This document shows, in pieces, positions 32,185 through 42,132 of a stretch of 64,000 nt of DNA. The position numbers and the translations under genes are program-made. The DNA is taken from assembly GCF_025567315.1 (NCBI RefSeq), contig NZ_JAOQJE010000002.1, positions 186,001-250,000 on the forward strand, in the 5' to 3' direction. The notes under the pieces were generated by a model. That model did no database searches, was not told where the DNA came from, and saw only the letters and a list, made by a program, of their open reading frames with translations. Each line of letters begins with the position of its first letter. The first letter of the stretch is position 1. The DNA comes from Agathobaculum ammoniilyticum. Lineage in GTDB: Bacteria > Bacillota > Clostridia > Oscillospirales > Butyricicoccaceae.

Positions 32185-34632
32185 ATGCCAAAGAACCTGT
32201 ACACCAAGAATGCGCTGAAAGAGGCCATCGCCGGCAAGCTGCAGCGGCATTTTGCCTGCGAAGTGGCGGACGCCACCAAGGATCAGATTTATGAGGCCTG
32301 CGCGCTCGTTGTCCGCGACGCGCTGACCGAGCATATGATCCAGACCCAGAACGAGGTCGAAAAATATGGGGAGCGGCAGGTGCATTACCTGTGCATGGAA
32401 TTTCTTGTCGGCCGCAGCCTGCGCAACAACGCTTATAATCTGGGCATGCTGGACGAATTGACCGCGGCGCTCAAGGAAATGGGCTACGAGATGGCCGATA
32501 TCTTCGAGCAGGAGGCCGACCCCGGCCTCGGCAACGGCGGCCTGGGCCGCCTGGCCGCCTGCTATATGGACGGTATGGCCACTACGGGCGTGCGCGGCAC
32601 AGGCTACTCCATCCGCTATGAGCACGGCATCTTCAAGCAGAAGATCGAGGACGGGCAGCAGGTGGAGCTGCCGGATTCCTGGCTCGCTTCCGGCGACGTA
32701 TGGCAGATACCGGCCATGGACGATACCCGCGAGGTCAGGATCGGCGGTACGATCGATACCCATTTTGACGAAAACGGAAAGCTGGTCGTGGAATACCACG
32801 ATTACACGCCGGTGCTGGCGGTGCCGTATGATATGCCGATCTCGGGCTATGATACGGGCAACATCGCGCGCCTGCGCCTGTGGGAGGCAAAAAGCCCGAT
32901 TGCGCTGGATATGAAGCTGTTCTCCTCCGGCGAATACCTCAAGGCGCTGGAAAAGCACGCCATGGCGGAGACGATCTCCATGGTCCTGTATCCGGAGGAT
33001 AACCATCGCGAGGGCCAGTCCCTGCGCCTGAAGCAGCAGTATTTTCTGGTTTCGGCGACGCTGCAGGATATCTGTGCCAAGCACAAGGCCAAGTACGGCA
33101 CGCTCGCCAACTTTGCGCACAAGCATGTGCTGCACATCAACGACACCCATCCGACGCTGGTCATCCCCGAGCTGATGCGTATTCTGATGGACGATAACGA
33201 TATGTCCTGGGAAAATGCGTGGAACATCACCAGCCAGTCGGTCGCCTATACCAACCATACGGTCATGCCCGAGGCGCTGGAGTGCTGGCCGGTATCGCTC
33301 GTGCAGGAGCTGATGCCGCGCATCATGCAGATCATCCACGAGATCAACGAGCGCTTCTGTCGGGACCTGTGGAACTACTTCCCGAACGATTTCCAGAAGA
33401 TCTCCAGGCTCGCCATCGTGTCGGACGGGATCGTCCGCATGGCGCATCTGGCCATCGCCGGCTCGTTCTCGATCAACGGCGTGTCCGCGCTGCATTCAGA
33501 CATCCTCAAGGAGCGCGTGTTCAAGGATTTCTACACGATCTATCCGGCGAAGTTCCGCAACGTTACCAACGGCATTGCGCACCGCCGCTGGCTGTGCGAG
33601 GCCAACCCGAAGCTGGCCGCGCTGATCGAGAGCAAGATCGGCAAGGGCTACCGCAAGCACCCCTCCGAGCTACAGGTACTCGCCAACTATGGCGAGGATA
33701 AGGCGCTGCTCGCCCAGCTCGGCCAGATCAAGCGCGACAACAAGCTGCGCCTGGCGGAGTATATTAAGGAGCATAACGGCATCGAGGTCAACATGGACTC
33801 GATTTTCGACGTGCAGGTCAAGCGCCTGCATGAGTACAAGCGCCAGATGCTCAACATTCTGCATATTATCTCGCTGTACCACAAGCTCAAGGATAACCCG
33901 GGCATGGACTTCGTGCCGCGCACGTTTGTTTTCGGCTCCAAGGCCGCGCCGGGCTATGCGGTGGCGAAAAAGACCATCCAGCTCATCCATTCGATCGCCA
34001 ATATGATTAACAACGATCCGGATATCGGGGATAAGCTCAAGGTTGTGTTCATCGAGGATTACAAGGTTTCCTTGGCGGAGATGATTATGCCGGCCGCGGA
34101 GATCTCCGAGCAGATCTCGATCGCGGGCAAGGAAGCCTCCGGCACGGGCAACATGAAGTTCATGATGAACGGCGCGCTGACCATCGGCACGATGGACGGC
34201 GCCAACGTGGAGATCTGCGAGGCCGTGGGCCGCGAGAATATCTTCATTTTCGGCATGGAAACGCCCGAGGCCGAGGCGCTCGCCGCTTCCGGCAACTATG
34301 AGCCTATGCTGATCTACCAGAACGATCCGGTCATCAAGCGCGTGATGGATCATATGATCCACGGCTTTGGCGATGGGGTGGATTATACCGACCTGGCGAA
34401 CCTGCTGCTGCACGGCGGCAACGGCGGGCCGGCCGACCGGTATATGAGCCTGAAGGACTTCTCCTCCTACGCGGTCGCGCAGGAGCGCGTGGGCGAGATG
34501 TACCGCCGGCCGGAGAACTGGAACTATATGTCCCTGATGAATATTGCCAATTCCGGCCGTTTCGCCGCGGACCGCTCGGTCGCGGAATATGCGCAGAATA
34601 TCTGGCGCGTCAAAACAAACTTTGCATTTTAA
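32185..34632 (+). CDS. glgP: Glycogen/starch phosphorylase GlgP
   Basis: Releases glucose-1-phosphate from alpha-1,4 glucan ends. 815 residues with the N-terminal EFLVGRSLRNNAYNLG and DPGLGNGGLGRLAACYMDGM blocks and the pyridoxal phosphate lysine in EASGTGNMKFMMNGALTIGT. GAGGAGA precedes the ATG. It ends the glgBCDAP cluster and is followed by a strong terminator. Synthesis and breakdown genes share one locus, as in other Clostridia. Confidence 0.96.
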   Translation: MPKNLYTKNALKEAIAGKLQRHFACEVADATKDQIYEACALVVRDALTEHMIQTQNEVEKYGERQVHYLCMEFLVGRSLRNNAYNLGMLDELTAALKEMGYEMADIFEQEADPGLGNGGLGRLAACYMDGMATTGVRGTGYSIRYEHGIFKQKIEDGQQVELPDSWLASGDVWQIPAMDDTREVRIGGTIDTHFDENGKLVVEYHDYTPVLAVPYDMPISGYDTGNIARLRLWEAKSPIALDMKLFSSGEYLKALEKHAMAETISMVLYPEDNHREGQSLRLKQQYFLVSATLQDICAKHKAKYGTLANFAHKHVLHINDTHPTLVIPELMRILMDDNDMSWENAWNITSQSVAYTNHTVMPEALECWPVSLVQELMPRIMQIIHEINERFCRDLWNYFPNDFQKISRLAIVSDGIVRMAHLAIAGSFSINGVSALHSDILKERVFKDFYTIYPAKFRNVTNGIAHRRWLCEANPKLAALIESKIGKGYRKHPSELQVLANYGEDKALLAQLGQIKRDNKLRLAEYIKEHNGIEVNMDSIFDVQVKRLHEYKRQMLNILHIISLYHKLKDNPGMDFVPRTFVFGSKAAPGYAVAKKTIQLIHSIANMINNDPDIGDKLKVVFIEDYKVSLAEMIMPAAEISEQISIAGKEASGTGNMKFMMNGALTIGTMDGANVEICEAVGRENIFIFGMETPEAEALAASGNYEPMLIYQNDPVIKRVMDHMIHGFGDGVDYTDLANLLLHGGNGGPADRYMSLKDFSSYAVAQERVGEMYRRPENWNYMSLMNIANSGRFAADRSVAEYAQNIWRVKTNFAF

Positions 34633-34651
34633 AAAAACACAACAAGGGAAA

Positions 34652-34679
34652 GGGGTTGCCTGCGGGCAGCCCTTTTTTC
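34652..34679 (+). terminator. Terminator after glgP
   Basis: GGGTTGCC-TGCG-GGCAGCCC followed by six Ts. Confidence 0.88.
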
Positions 34680-34755
34680 TGTGGGGGAGAGCGCCGCACC
34701 TGCGGCAAAACAGTGAAGAGATTGTGAACAAAACGACCGTACAGGCCGTTTTTTG

Positions 34756-34784
34756 TTTACCGGCAGGCCGTTTTGTGCTATACT
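34756..34784 (+). promoter_or_regulatory. Promoter of the GH13 gene
   Basis: TTTACC and TATACT are separated by 17 bases. A small hairpin with a T-run (AAACG-A-CC...GG-C-CGTTTTTT, 34727-34753) lies directly upstream. Confidence 0.6.
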
Positions 34785-34818
34785 ATATAAAGAGTTTTTA
34801 TGTTTGGGGGAACTGTTT

Positions 34819-36723
34819 TTGAAAGCCATTCCCGATTGTATGTTCCACTCCCGTGAGCTTGCCTGCAAGAAGCCCTACGGCGCGGTAAAGGCAGGGGAAA
34901 CGGTCGAGTTTTCTGTTTATCCCAGGCGCGAGCGCGGCATCCAGTATGTGACACTGTGGGTCGAGGAGGATGGCGGTCAGCCGGAAGCGTTCCCGATGCG
35001 CTGGTATGGGCTGGCTGGCGCGCGGGACCGGTACAGCACGTCGTTCACGCCCGATCACGCGGGGCTGTACTGGTACTACTTCACGGTAGACGGCTCGGAC
35101 GGTCCGGTGTACGCCATGCGCGGCTATGGCGGCCGCTGCGAGATTCTGGACACCCTGGGGGACAAATATCAGCTCACGGTCTACGATCCGGCGTACCGGC
35201 CTCCCTCCTGGTTTGGGGAAGGCATTACCTACAATATCTTTCCGGACCGCTTCTGTCGGGACAGAATGCCCGTCCAGCCCGAGGGCGAGGGCGTCGCGCC
35301 GCGCGTGCTGCATGAGAACTGGGACGACATTCCGGTTTATCAGCCGGATGGGAACGGCGAGATCCTCAATAACGATTTTTTCGGCGGCACGCTGCGCGGT
35401 GTGATCGAAAAGCTGGATTACCTTGAGAGCCTGCATGTGCGCACGATTTATTTCAATCCGATCTTCCAGGCGTATTCCAACCACCGCTATGACACGGGCG
35501 ACTACAAGCGCGTCGATCCCCTGCTCGGCAGCGAGGAGGACTTCCAGACGCTGTGCGTGGAGGCGGCGGCGCGCGGCATGCGCGTCGTATTGGACGGTGT
35601 GTTCAACCACACGGGCTACGACAGCCGCTATTTCAACGGCCGCGGCCGGTATGACAGCGTAGGCGCGCACCAGTCGCAAGAATCGCCCTATTACCGCTGG
35701 TTTGATTTCCAACAGTGGCCGGACCAATACGGCTCCTGGTGGGGCATTTATACGCTGCCGCAGGTGCGCGAGATGGACGAGAGTTATCTCGACTATATCA
35801 TTGACAACGAGGACAGCGTCATCCGCCGCTGGCTGCGCTTGGGCGCCTCCGGCTGGCGGCTCGACGTGGCCGACGAGCTGCCGGACGCCTTTATCCGGCG
35901 CCTGAACGCGGCGGCCAAGCAGGAAAAGCCGGATGCGCTCATCATCGGCGAGGTGTGGGAGGACGCCTCCAACAAAATCGCCTATTCCGAACGCCGCCGG
36001 TATTTCCAGGGCGGCGAGCTGGACTCGGTCATGAACTACCCGTTGCGCGACGCGATCCTGGCGTTCCTGAACGGCGGAACGGCCGAGCATTTCGCGGAAA
36101 CCATGGAGTGCATTCGCGAAAATTATCCGCGCGATGTGTTTTATAACCTGATGAATGTGATCGGCACGCACGATACCGCGCGTGCGCTTACCATCCTCGG
36201 TGTGTCCGAAGAGGAGTGGCACATGGACCGCGACGGACGCGCGCATTATGCGCTCCCACCAGACCGGCTGGAAAGCGCGCAGCGGCGGCTGCGGCTGGCC
36301 GCGGTCATCCAGTTCACCATGCCCGGCTCGCCCACCATTTACTATGGGGACGAGGCAGGGCGGCAGGGCTTTGAGGACCCATTCAACCGCCGTACCTATC
36401 CATGGGGCGCGGAGGACCGCGCGCTGCTGGGCTTTTACCGCAAGCTGTGCGCGCTGCGCGCGGACAGCGACACGCTCGCGCGCGGCGGGCTGCGCTTCCT
36501 TCGCTGCGAGGGCGCGCTGCTGCAGTACGAGCGGGAGACCGAGCATTCCCGCCTGCTGATCCTGGTCAACCGCGGCCACCATGCGGTGCGCACCCATGCG
36601 CGCGCAGTCTATGCGGTTGATATGCTGGACGGGGCGGAATTCGACCGCGCGGACAGCCGCGGCATCCATGTCACGGTGCCGCCGGAAACCGCCTATATTC
36701 TGCGCTGCTTCGGCACGCCGTGA
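34819..36723 (+). CDS. GH13 alpha-amylase family enzyme (cyclomaltodextrinase/neopullulanase-like)
   Basis: A 634-residue glycoside hydrolase. The N-terminal 110 residues look like a CBM34 beta sandwich, and the barrel starts at about residue 130 (WFGEGITYNIFPDRF). Catalytic residues are visible: nucleophile Asp in GWRLDVADELP, acid/base Glu in IIGEVWEDASN, and the Asp in VIGTHDTARAL. No signal peptide is seen, so it probably acts on imported maltodextrins or cyclodextrins. I chose the TTG at 34819 (GGGGGAA seven bases upstream). An in-frame ATG at 34840 is the alternative. Confidence 0.88.
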   Translation: MKAIPDCMFHSRELACKKPYGAVKAGETVEFSVYPRRERGIQYVTLWVEEDGGQPEAFPMRWYGLAGARDRYSTSFTPDHAGLYWYYFTVDGSDGPVYAMRGYGGRCEILDTLGDKYQLTVYDPAYRPPSWFGEGITYNIFPDRFCRDRMPVQPEGEGVAPRVLHENWDDIPVYQPDGNGEILNNDFFGGTLRGVIEKLDYLESLHVRTIYFNPIFQAYSNHRYDTGDYKRVDPLLGSEEDFQTLCVEAAARGMRVVLDGVFNHTGYDSRYFNGRGRYDSVGAHQSQESPYYRWFDFQQWPDQYGSWWGIYTLPQVREMDESYLDYIIDNEDSVIRRWLRLGASGWRLDVADELPDAFIRRLNAAAKQEKPDALIIGEVWEDASNKIAYSERRRYFQGGELDSVMNYPLRDAILAFLNGGTAEHFAETMECIRENYPRDVFYNLMNVIGTHDTARALTILGVSEEEWHMDRDGRAHYALPPDRLESAQRRLRLAAVIQFTMPGSPTIYYGDEAGRQGFEDPFNRRTYPWGAEDRALLGFYRKLCALRADSDTLARGGLRFLRCEGALLQYERETEHSRLLILVNRGHHAVRTHARAVYAVDMLDGAEFDRADSRGIHVTVPPETAYILRCFGTP

Positions 36724-36740
36724 GAAAGGGAGCATAAGAG

Positions 36741-37280
36741 ATGGATATGAGAGAGAAACAGCTTTCCTACCAGTATTTTTTTGAAGGGAAGATCATGAAA
36801 GCGCGGCTGGACGAGGTCCTGCTGCCAAACGGCAGGAGGGCGCGGCGCGAGGTGTGCGAGCATGTCGGCGGCGTGGGCGTGCTGCCGGTCGATCGGTCGG
36901 GCAACATCATTCTGGTGAGGCAGTTCCGCTATCCGTATGATACCGAGCTGCTGGAGATACCGGCCGGCAAGCTCGACCACGGGGCGGAGGACTTCACCGC
37001 GTGCGGCGCGCGGGAGCTGAAGGAGGAGACCGGCTGCACGGCCGGCCGCATCGTGCCGCTTGGCGCGCAGTACCCCTCGCCCGGTTTCCTGACCGAGGTG
37101 GTGCATCTGTTCGCGGCGCTCGACCTGACCGAGGGAGAGATGCAGCCGGACGAGGACGAATTCGTCGAGGTGGTGCGCCTGCCCATCGCCGAGGTGGAGG
37201 CCATGATCGCGCGGGATGAGATACGCGACGCGAAAACCATTGTTGCGATGTACCGCGCAAGGCTAAAGGGCCTGCTGTAA
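36741..37280 (+). CDS. Nudix hydrolase, ADP-ribose pyrophosphatase type
   Basis: A 179-residue protein of the NudF group. The Nudix box is GKLDHGAEDFTACGARELKE followed by ETGC, one residue longer before the first Glu than the textbook GX5E spacing. Upstream VRQFRYPYDTELLEIPAG is typical of ADP-ribose pyrophosphatases, which cleave ADP-ribose to AMP and ribose phosphate. It starts 17 bases after the GH13 gene. A link to ADP-glucose cleavage is possible but unproven. A GC-rich hairpin lies after the stop (GGAAACCG...CGGTTTCC). Confidence 0.9.
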   Translation: MDMREKQLSYQYFFEGKIMKARLDEVLLPNGRRARREVCEHVGGVGVLPVDRSGNIILVRQFRYPYDTELLEIPAGKLDHGAEDFTACGARELKEETGCTAGRIVPLGAQYPSPGFLTEVVHLFAALDLTEGEMQPDEDEFVEVVRLPIAEVEAMIARDEIRDAKTIVAMYRARLKGLL

Positions 37281-37341
37281 GAACGGAAACCGGCGGACCG
37301 GCGGTTTCCCGCGTAACCCACCCTCTGAAAAGGAGGAATCT

Positions 37342-38040
37342 ATGGAAAAGAAAACGATCCTCGTGGTGGAGGATGAAAAGGCCATCGCGGATATTTTGGT
37401 GTTCAACCTGCAGCGCGAGGGCTATGATACCATCGTGGCATACGACGGGACGGAGGGCCTGCGGCACGCGCTGGAGGACGCGCCCGACCTGATCCTGCTC
37501 GACGTGATGCTGCCTGGCATGGACGGCTTCGAGGTCTGCAAGCGTGTACGCGAAAAATTCCACAACACGCCGATCATCATGCTGACCGCGCGCGAGGAGG
37601 AGACCGACAAGGTCATGGGGCTTGAACTGGGGGCGGACGATTATATCACCAAGCCGTTCTCCATGCGCGAGCTGATGGCGCGCGTCAAAACCAATATGCG
37701 CCGCACGGTGTCGGGCGAGGAACGGGAAAAAGCGCCCTTGCCGTCCGGCGGCGGGCTGCGTATTTCCAAGGACAACGGCATGGTGTACAAAAACGGGCGT
37801 CCGCTGGAGCTGTCGGCGCGTGAATTCGACATCCTGTGCTTTCTTTCCGCGGCGCCGGGGCGCGTTTTTTCGCGCGAGGAGCTGATGGAGCAGGTATGGG
37901 GCTATGAATATTACGGAGACCTGCGCGCGGTGGACGTTGCGATCCGGCGCCTGCGCGAAAAGGTGGAGGATCAGCCCGCAAGCCCGCGGCACATTATGAC
38001 CAAGCGGGGCATGGGCTACTATTTTGCCGACGGGGAGTAA
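37342..38040 (+). CDS. walR: Response regulator WalR (OmpR/PhoB family)
   Basis: A 232-residue two-domain regulator. The receiver has the acidic pair EDEKAI, phosphoacceptor Asp54 in LLDVMLPGMDGF and the conserved Lys in DYITKPFSMREL. The C-terminal winged helix shows SAREFDILCFL and YYGDLRAVDVAIRRLREKVE. The adjoining kinase, yycH, yycI and yycJ genes identify it as WalR, which controls cell-wall hydrolases in Firmicutes. AAAGGAGG precedes the ATG. Confidence 0.93.
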   Translation: MEKKTILVVEDEKAIADILVFNLQREGYDTIVAYDGTEGLRHALEDAPDLILLDVMLPGMDGFEVCKRVREKFHNTPIIMLTAREEETDKVMGLELGADDYITKPFSMRELMARVKTNMRRTVSGEEREKAPLPSGGGLRISKDNGMVYKNGRPLELSAREFDILCFLSAAPGRVFSREELMEQVWGYEYYGDLRAVDVAIRRLREKVEDQPASPRHIMTKRGMGYYFADGE

Positions 38041-38043
38041 GCT

Positions 38044-39825
38044 ATGTTTCGATCCTTACACATGAAGCTTGTGCTGATCCTGGTGCTGATGATCGTTTCG
38101 GTCATGGCCGTGGTGGGTACGTTCCTGATCAACAGCGTCAGCACGTTCTATATTGACAGCTTTTACGAGGATATGCAGAACGTGTTTAACCAGACGGATG
38201 TGATGCAGTCGCTCGAAAATGCGGCCCAGGCAGGAACAACGGATATCCAGACTGTCGTGGACAGCTACGAGGGGCAGCTTGGCATCGATAATTACCGGAC
38301 CTATTATATTCTGGACAGCCAGGGGCGCGTGCTGGCAAGCTCAAACGCGCTCCGCGAAGCCTCGTTCACGCGGACAAGCAACGTCATCTCGGCGATGGCG
38401 GGAGAGACGGGTACCCGCTCGTCGGTCGCGGACAGCGTGATGGACGTTGCGGTCCCGATCCGCGCGGGGGACGGCGACCAGGTCGATTATATTGTGTACA
38501 TTGCGGATGACAAGCGCGAGGTGTCGGACATGTCCTGGCGGTTCTTCCAGATCGTCATGCAGGCGATGATGTTCGGCCTGCTCGCGGCCATCCTGCTTTC
38601 CTTTCTGCTTTCCAAAACCATCACCACCCCGATCGAGCGCATCACCGAGGGCGCCCGTTCGATTGCGAAGGGCAACTTTGATCAGGAGCTGGGCGTGCAG
38701 TCCTCGGACGAGATCGGCGAGCTGACACGCTCGTTCAACTACATGGCGGGTCAGCTCAAGAACACGGTCGGCGAGGTGCAGGGCGAACGAGACAAGCTGA
38801 ACACCCTGTTCCTGCATATGACGGACGGCGTAGCAGCGTTCACGACCGCGGGCCGGCTCATCCATATGAATCCGGCGACCGAAAGCCTGCTGGGCGTGCG
38901 GGTGGAGGACGGCCTGACATTCGACGAAATGTTCGTCGACCTGGATATGCCCAATTCGGACGAGACCGCCATGCGGTCGTTCCTGACCAGTGAGATTACG
39001 CGCTTCGGCCGCGTGCTTTCGGTCACACTCGCGCCGTACGGCGCGCTGGACGGGGAGGGCGGCGTGATCGCGGTTATCCACGATATTACCGAGCAGCGCC
39101 GGCTGGACGACGCGCGCCGTGAGTTCGTGGCGAACGTATCGCACGAGCTGCGCACGCCGCTGACTAATATCCGCTCGTATACCGAAACGCTGCTGGACGC
39201 GGCGGGCGACATCCCGATCGATACGGAAAAGCAGTTCCTCGGCGTTATCTCCAGCGAGTCCGAGCGCATGGCGCGCATCGTGACCGACCTGCTGACACTG
39301 TCCAAGCTGGACTATGGCCGGATGGAGTTGCGTATGACGCGCTTCCCGCTGGGGGATATGCTGAAAAACGTGGCCAACGCCATGAAATTCACGGCGGAGG
39401 ACAGCGGGCATGAGCTGACTGTGGATACGCCGGACGACCTGCCGCAGATCGTGGGCGACCGCGAGAGGATCGAGCAGGTTGTGGTGAACATCCTGTCCAA
39501 CGCGGTCAAATACACGCCGGCGGGCGGCCATGTGCGTCTGTCCGCGCGCATGGCCGGAGCCAACCGCGTGCGTATCACAGTGGAGGACGACGGCGTGGGT
39601 ATTCCGGCGGCGGACGTGCCGCGCCTGTTCGAGCGCTTCTACCGCGTGGATAAGGCGAGGAGCCGCGAGGCGGGCGGCACCGGTCTGGGCCTGGCGATCG
39701 CCAAGGAGATCGTGGAGCAGCACGAGGGCAAGATCGCGCTGGCCAGCGAATATGGCAAGGGTACGACTGTGACCATCACCCTGCCGACCGACCTCATCCC
39801 GAATCGGGAGGAGGGGCCGGTATGA
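38044..39825 (+). CDS. walK: Sensor histidine kinase WalK
   Basis: A 593-residue kinase. A transmembrane helix (about 8-29) and an extracytoplasmic loop are followed by a second helix (about 175-197), a HAMP domain (ITTPIERITEGARSIAKG), a PAS domain (about 255-345), the phosphorylated His367 in VANVSHELRTPLTNIRSY, the N box NILSNAVKYTP and the G boxes in DDGVGIP and GGTGLGLAIAKEI. The order matches WalK. It starts three bases after walR and overlaps yycH by four bases. Confidence 0.94.
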   Translation: MFRSLHMKLVLILVLMIVSVMAVVGTFLINSVSTFYIDSFYEDMQNVFNQTDVMQSLENAAQAGTTDIQTVVDSYEGQLGIDNYRTYYILDSQGRVLASSNALREASFTRTSNVISAMAGETGTRSSVADSVMDVAVPIRAGDGDQVDYIVYIADDKREVSDMSWRFFQIVMQAMMFGLLAAILLSFLLSKTITTPIERITEGARSIAKGNFDQELGVQSSDEIGELTRSFNYMAGQLKNTVGEVQGERDKLNTLFLHMTDGVAAFTTAGRLIHMNPATESLLGVRVEDGLTFDEMFVDLDMPNSDETAMRSFLTSEITRFGRVLSVTLAPYGALDGEGGVIAVIHDITEQRRLDDARREFVANVSHELRTPLTNIRSYTETLLDAAGDIPIDTEKQFLGVISSESERMARIVTDLLTLSKLDYGRMELRMTRFPLGDMLKNVANAMKFTAEDSGHELTVDTPDDLPQIVGDRERIEQVVVNILSNAVKYTPAGGHVRLSARMAGANRVRITVEDDGVGIPAADVPRLFERFYRVDKARSREAGGTGLGLAIAKEIVEQHEGKIALASEYGKGTTVTITLPTDLIPNREEGPV

Positions 39826-41114
39826 ACCAGGCCGGACATTCGGTGAAAAACACCGCGAAAAACGTTTCCCTGATCGTGCTGGTTCTACTGCTGGGCGTGC
39901 TTTGCGCGGCCAACTGGCTGGCGGGCATGAACATCGACCAGATGCCGGCGGACAACCTGCTGCGGCGCGCGTACGACCATGTGTTCGGCGGCGCGGTCGG
40001 GTACGAGCTACGCTCGTCCGGCGTGGCGGCGGCCGAGCCCGCGCAGCTCGCGCTGACCACGGACGGACAGCTTTACGGCGTGCAGTACAGCCTGACCGAC
40101 ATCGACGCAGGCCTGGAAGCGGTCCGTCCGCTGTGGGCGGCGGTACTGTCGGACGGGGAGCTGGAGCAGGCGGAAGAGGCGGAGCTGGTCGCAGCCCTGC
40201 GGGCCGGGGACTGCGCGCTGCTGCGCTATCACGGCGCGATCCCGCTGAGCGTTGCAGCCGGCTGGATGGGCGGCTCCTGGCAGAGCGACCTGGCGGTTGA
40301 GACGCTGGTTTATACGGCGGGCAGCGGCCAGCTGTTTGTGCGCACGGATACGGGCGCGCTGTACGCCGCCGCGGCGGACGCGGACGAAAGCGTGCTGCGC
40401 GCCGCGCAGCAGGGCTTCCGTGGCCTGTCCTGCCAGTTTTCCGGCGAGGCGTATGCGGTTTATCCGGAAACGCTGCTGTTTGATCGGGAAACGCTGTCGC
40501 TCCCCCTGCTCAAAGCGGGGAGCATCGACCTGTTCGACCCGCAGAGCGGCACCGGATTGGAGGACCTGCTCGATGCGTTCGGCTTTACGCCGTATGCGAA
40601 CTATTATTCCGAGCAGAACGACCGCGTTCGGGTGTTTGTAGACGATGTGAGTACGCTGCGCGTGAACGCGGCCGGCCTGATCCAGTACGCGGCGGGCGCG
40701 GACAGCACGGTGCGCGCCTACGACGCGGGGGAGGCCGCCGGCCGTGCCGCGCTGGACGCCCAGCTTGACTGCGCGCGGACGATCCTGGACACGGCGGTGC
40801 GCGCGGGGGAAACCGACACCCACGCCTCGCTCTACGCGGTGCAGCACAACGGCAACCGCACGACGCTGGTGTTCCTGCAGATGTACGGCGGCGTCCCTGT
40901 GCTGGGGGACAACGATTTCGCAACCTTTGTGTTTGAAAACGGCTCGCTCACCTCCGCGACCATCCGGCTGCAGCGCTTCCACGCGGACGAGGTGCGCCGC
41001 ACTGTGCTTCCCGCGCGGCAGGCGGCGGCGGGCGCGCAGGGGGAAACGCGCAGTCTGATGGTCGCCTACCGCAGCGACGGAGACTATTTTGCGCCCGGCC
41101 GGTTTTATCTGTGA
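39822..41114 (+). CDS. yycH: YycH-family WalK regulator
   Basis: A 430-residue protein with one N-terminal membrane helix (NVSLIVLVLLLGVLCAANWL, about residues 12-31) and a long extracytoplasmic part. Sequence similarity within this family is weak. Location is the main evidence: it overlaps walK (ATGA) and precedes the yycI-like gene. In B. subtilis YycH and YycI bind WalK in the membrane and restrain it. Extra features of the domain are not recognisable. Confidence 0.82.
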   Translation: MNQAGHSVKNTAKNVSLIVLVLLLGVLCAANWLAGMNIDQMPADNLLRRAYDHVFGGAVGYELRSSGVAAAEPAQLALTTDGQLYGVQYSLTDIDAGLEAVRPLWAAVLSDGELEQAEEAELVAALRAGDCALLRYHGAIPLSVAAGWMGGSWQSDLAVETLVYTAGSGQLFVRTDTGALYAAAADADESVLRAAQQGFRGLSCQFSGEAYAVYPETLLFDRETLSLPLLKAGSIDLFDPQSGTGLEDLLDAFGFTPYANYYSEQNDRVRVFVDDVSTLRVNAAGLIQYAAGADSTVRAYDAGEAAGRAALDAQLDCARTILDTAVRAGETDTHASLYAVQHNGNRTTLVFLQMYGGVPVLGDNDFATFVFENGSLTSATIRLQRFHADEVRRTVLPARQAAAGAQGETRSLMVAYRSDGDYFAPGRFYL

Positions 41115-41150
41115 TGCGGTGCGCACGGCGGGAAAGGAGGAACGGACGCT

Positions 41151-41975
41151 TTGCAATGGGGTAAGGTAAAAAATATACTGATCGTCATTCTGGTGGCGGT
41201 CAATGCGTTCCTTTTATGTAATCTGGGCGTGAAGCAGTGGCAGGACTGGGAGCGTGTCCGCGAGTTGCAGGCCAATCTGGGCGAACTGCTTTCCGGCTAC
41301 GGGATAGAGCTGGATGCGTCGTTTCGCCTGCCCGGGGACACGGTGCTGCCCACGCTGTCGGTCGACCGCAGCCGCACCAGCGAGGAGGCGGTCGCCGCGG
41401 CCGCGCTCGGCGGCGAGCTGGAGCGTACGGAGCGCGAGGACGGCGCGGTGCTGCTGGAGGGCGTGTCCGGTTCGCTGGAATGGCAGGCGGACGGGAGGCT
41501 GCAGGGCGAGTGCGCGACCGGAGAGCCTGCGCCGGAGGAGGAAAAGCAGGCGCAGCGTCTGGCACAGCGGCTGCTGGAAAAATGGGGCCTTGCGTCGGAC
41601 GACGCGGCGTATACAGCGGATGGCCTGTCCGTGACCATGACAGGCACCGCGGCCGGATTGCCGGTTTTCAACCGGCAGATATCCCTGCGGTTCGACGGGC
41701 AGGGCGGCGCCGCCGTTTCCGGCCTGTGGAGCTTTGGCACGCCCTATACGACCGTGCAGGCGAGCGGCACGGTCTGCGTCGCCTCGGACGCGCTGCTTGC
41801 ATTCGCGGCAAACGGGCAGGACTGCACCCGCATCACCAGCATGACCATCGGCTACCGCCTGCAGTCGGACAGCGGCAGGCGCCTGCAGTTGATGCCCACT
41901 TGGAAGATCGGAACGGATTCGGGGGATTATTTGGTGGATTGTGCTAAAAAAACGATACTCGAGCAGGAAAATTGA
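41151..41975 (+). CDS. yycI: YycI-family WalK regulator
   Basis: A 274-residue protein with the typical start MQWGKVKNILIVILVAVNAF, a single membrane helix and an extracytoplasmic domain. The TTG start is supported by GGAGG nine bases upstream. The C-terminal QLMPTWKIGTDSGDYLVDC matches the two-beta-domain end of YycI (YPxWxI-like pattern). It is the last gene of the walRK-yycHI unit. Confidence 0.85.
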   Translation: MQWGKVKNILIVILVAVNAFLLCNLGVKQWQDWERVRELQANLGELLSGYGIELDASFRLPGDTVLPTLSVDRSRTSEEAVAAAALGGELERTEREDGAVLLEGVSGSLEWQADGRLQGECATGEPAPEEEKQAQRLAQRLLEKWGLASDDAAYTADGLSVTMTGTAAGLPVFNRQISLRFDGQGGAAVSGLWSFGTPYTTVQASGTVCVASDALLAFAANGQDCTRITSMTIGYRLQSDSGRRLQLMPTWKIGTDSGDYLVDCAKKTILEQEN

Positions 41976-42032
41976 AAAAGGGCTTTCCTTTATCGGAAAT
42001 TGTGGTAAAATATATAGGTGAAATTTTGCGCG

Positions 42033-42057
42033 GATGCACCACGGGGGCGTCCGTTTT
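42033..42057 (+). terminator. Weak terminator-like hairpin after yycI
   Basis: GGATGC-ACCACGGGG-GCGTCC followed by GTTTTC in the 157-base gap before murA. The gap also holds a TTGACA (42078-42083) without a matching -10. Confidence 0.45.
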
Positions 42058-42132
42058 CATAAAATAGAGTATGGTATTTGACAGCTGCGGCCGACCGGCC
42101 GCGCGGACCAAAGAGTGAGGAGTAGGTGGATT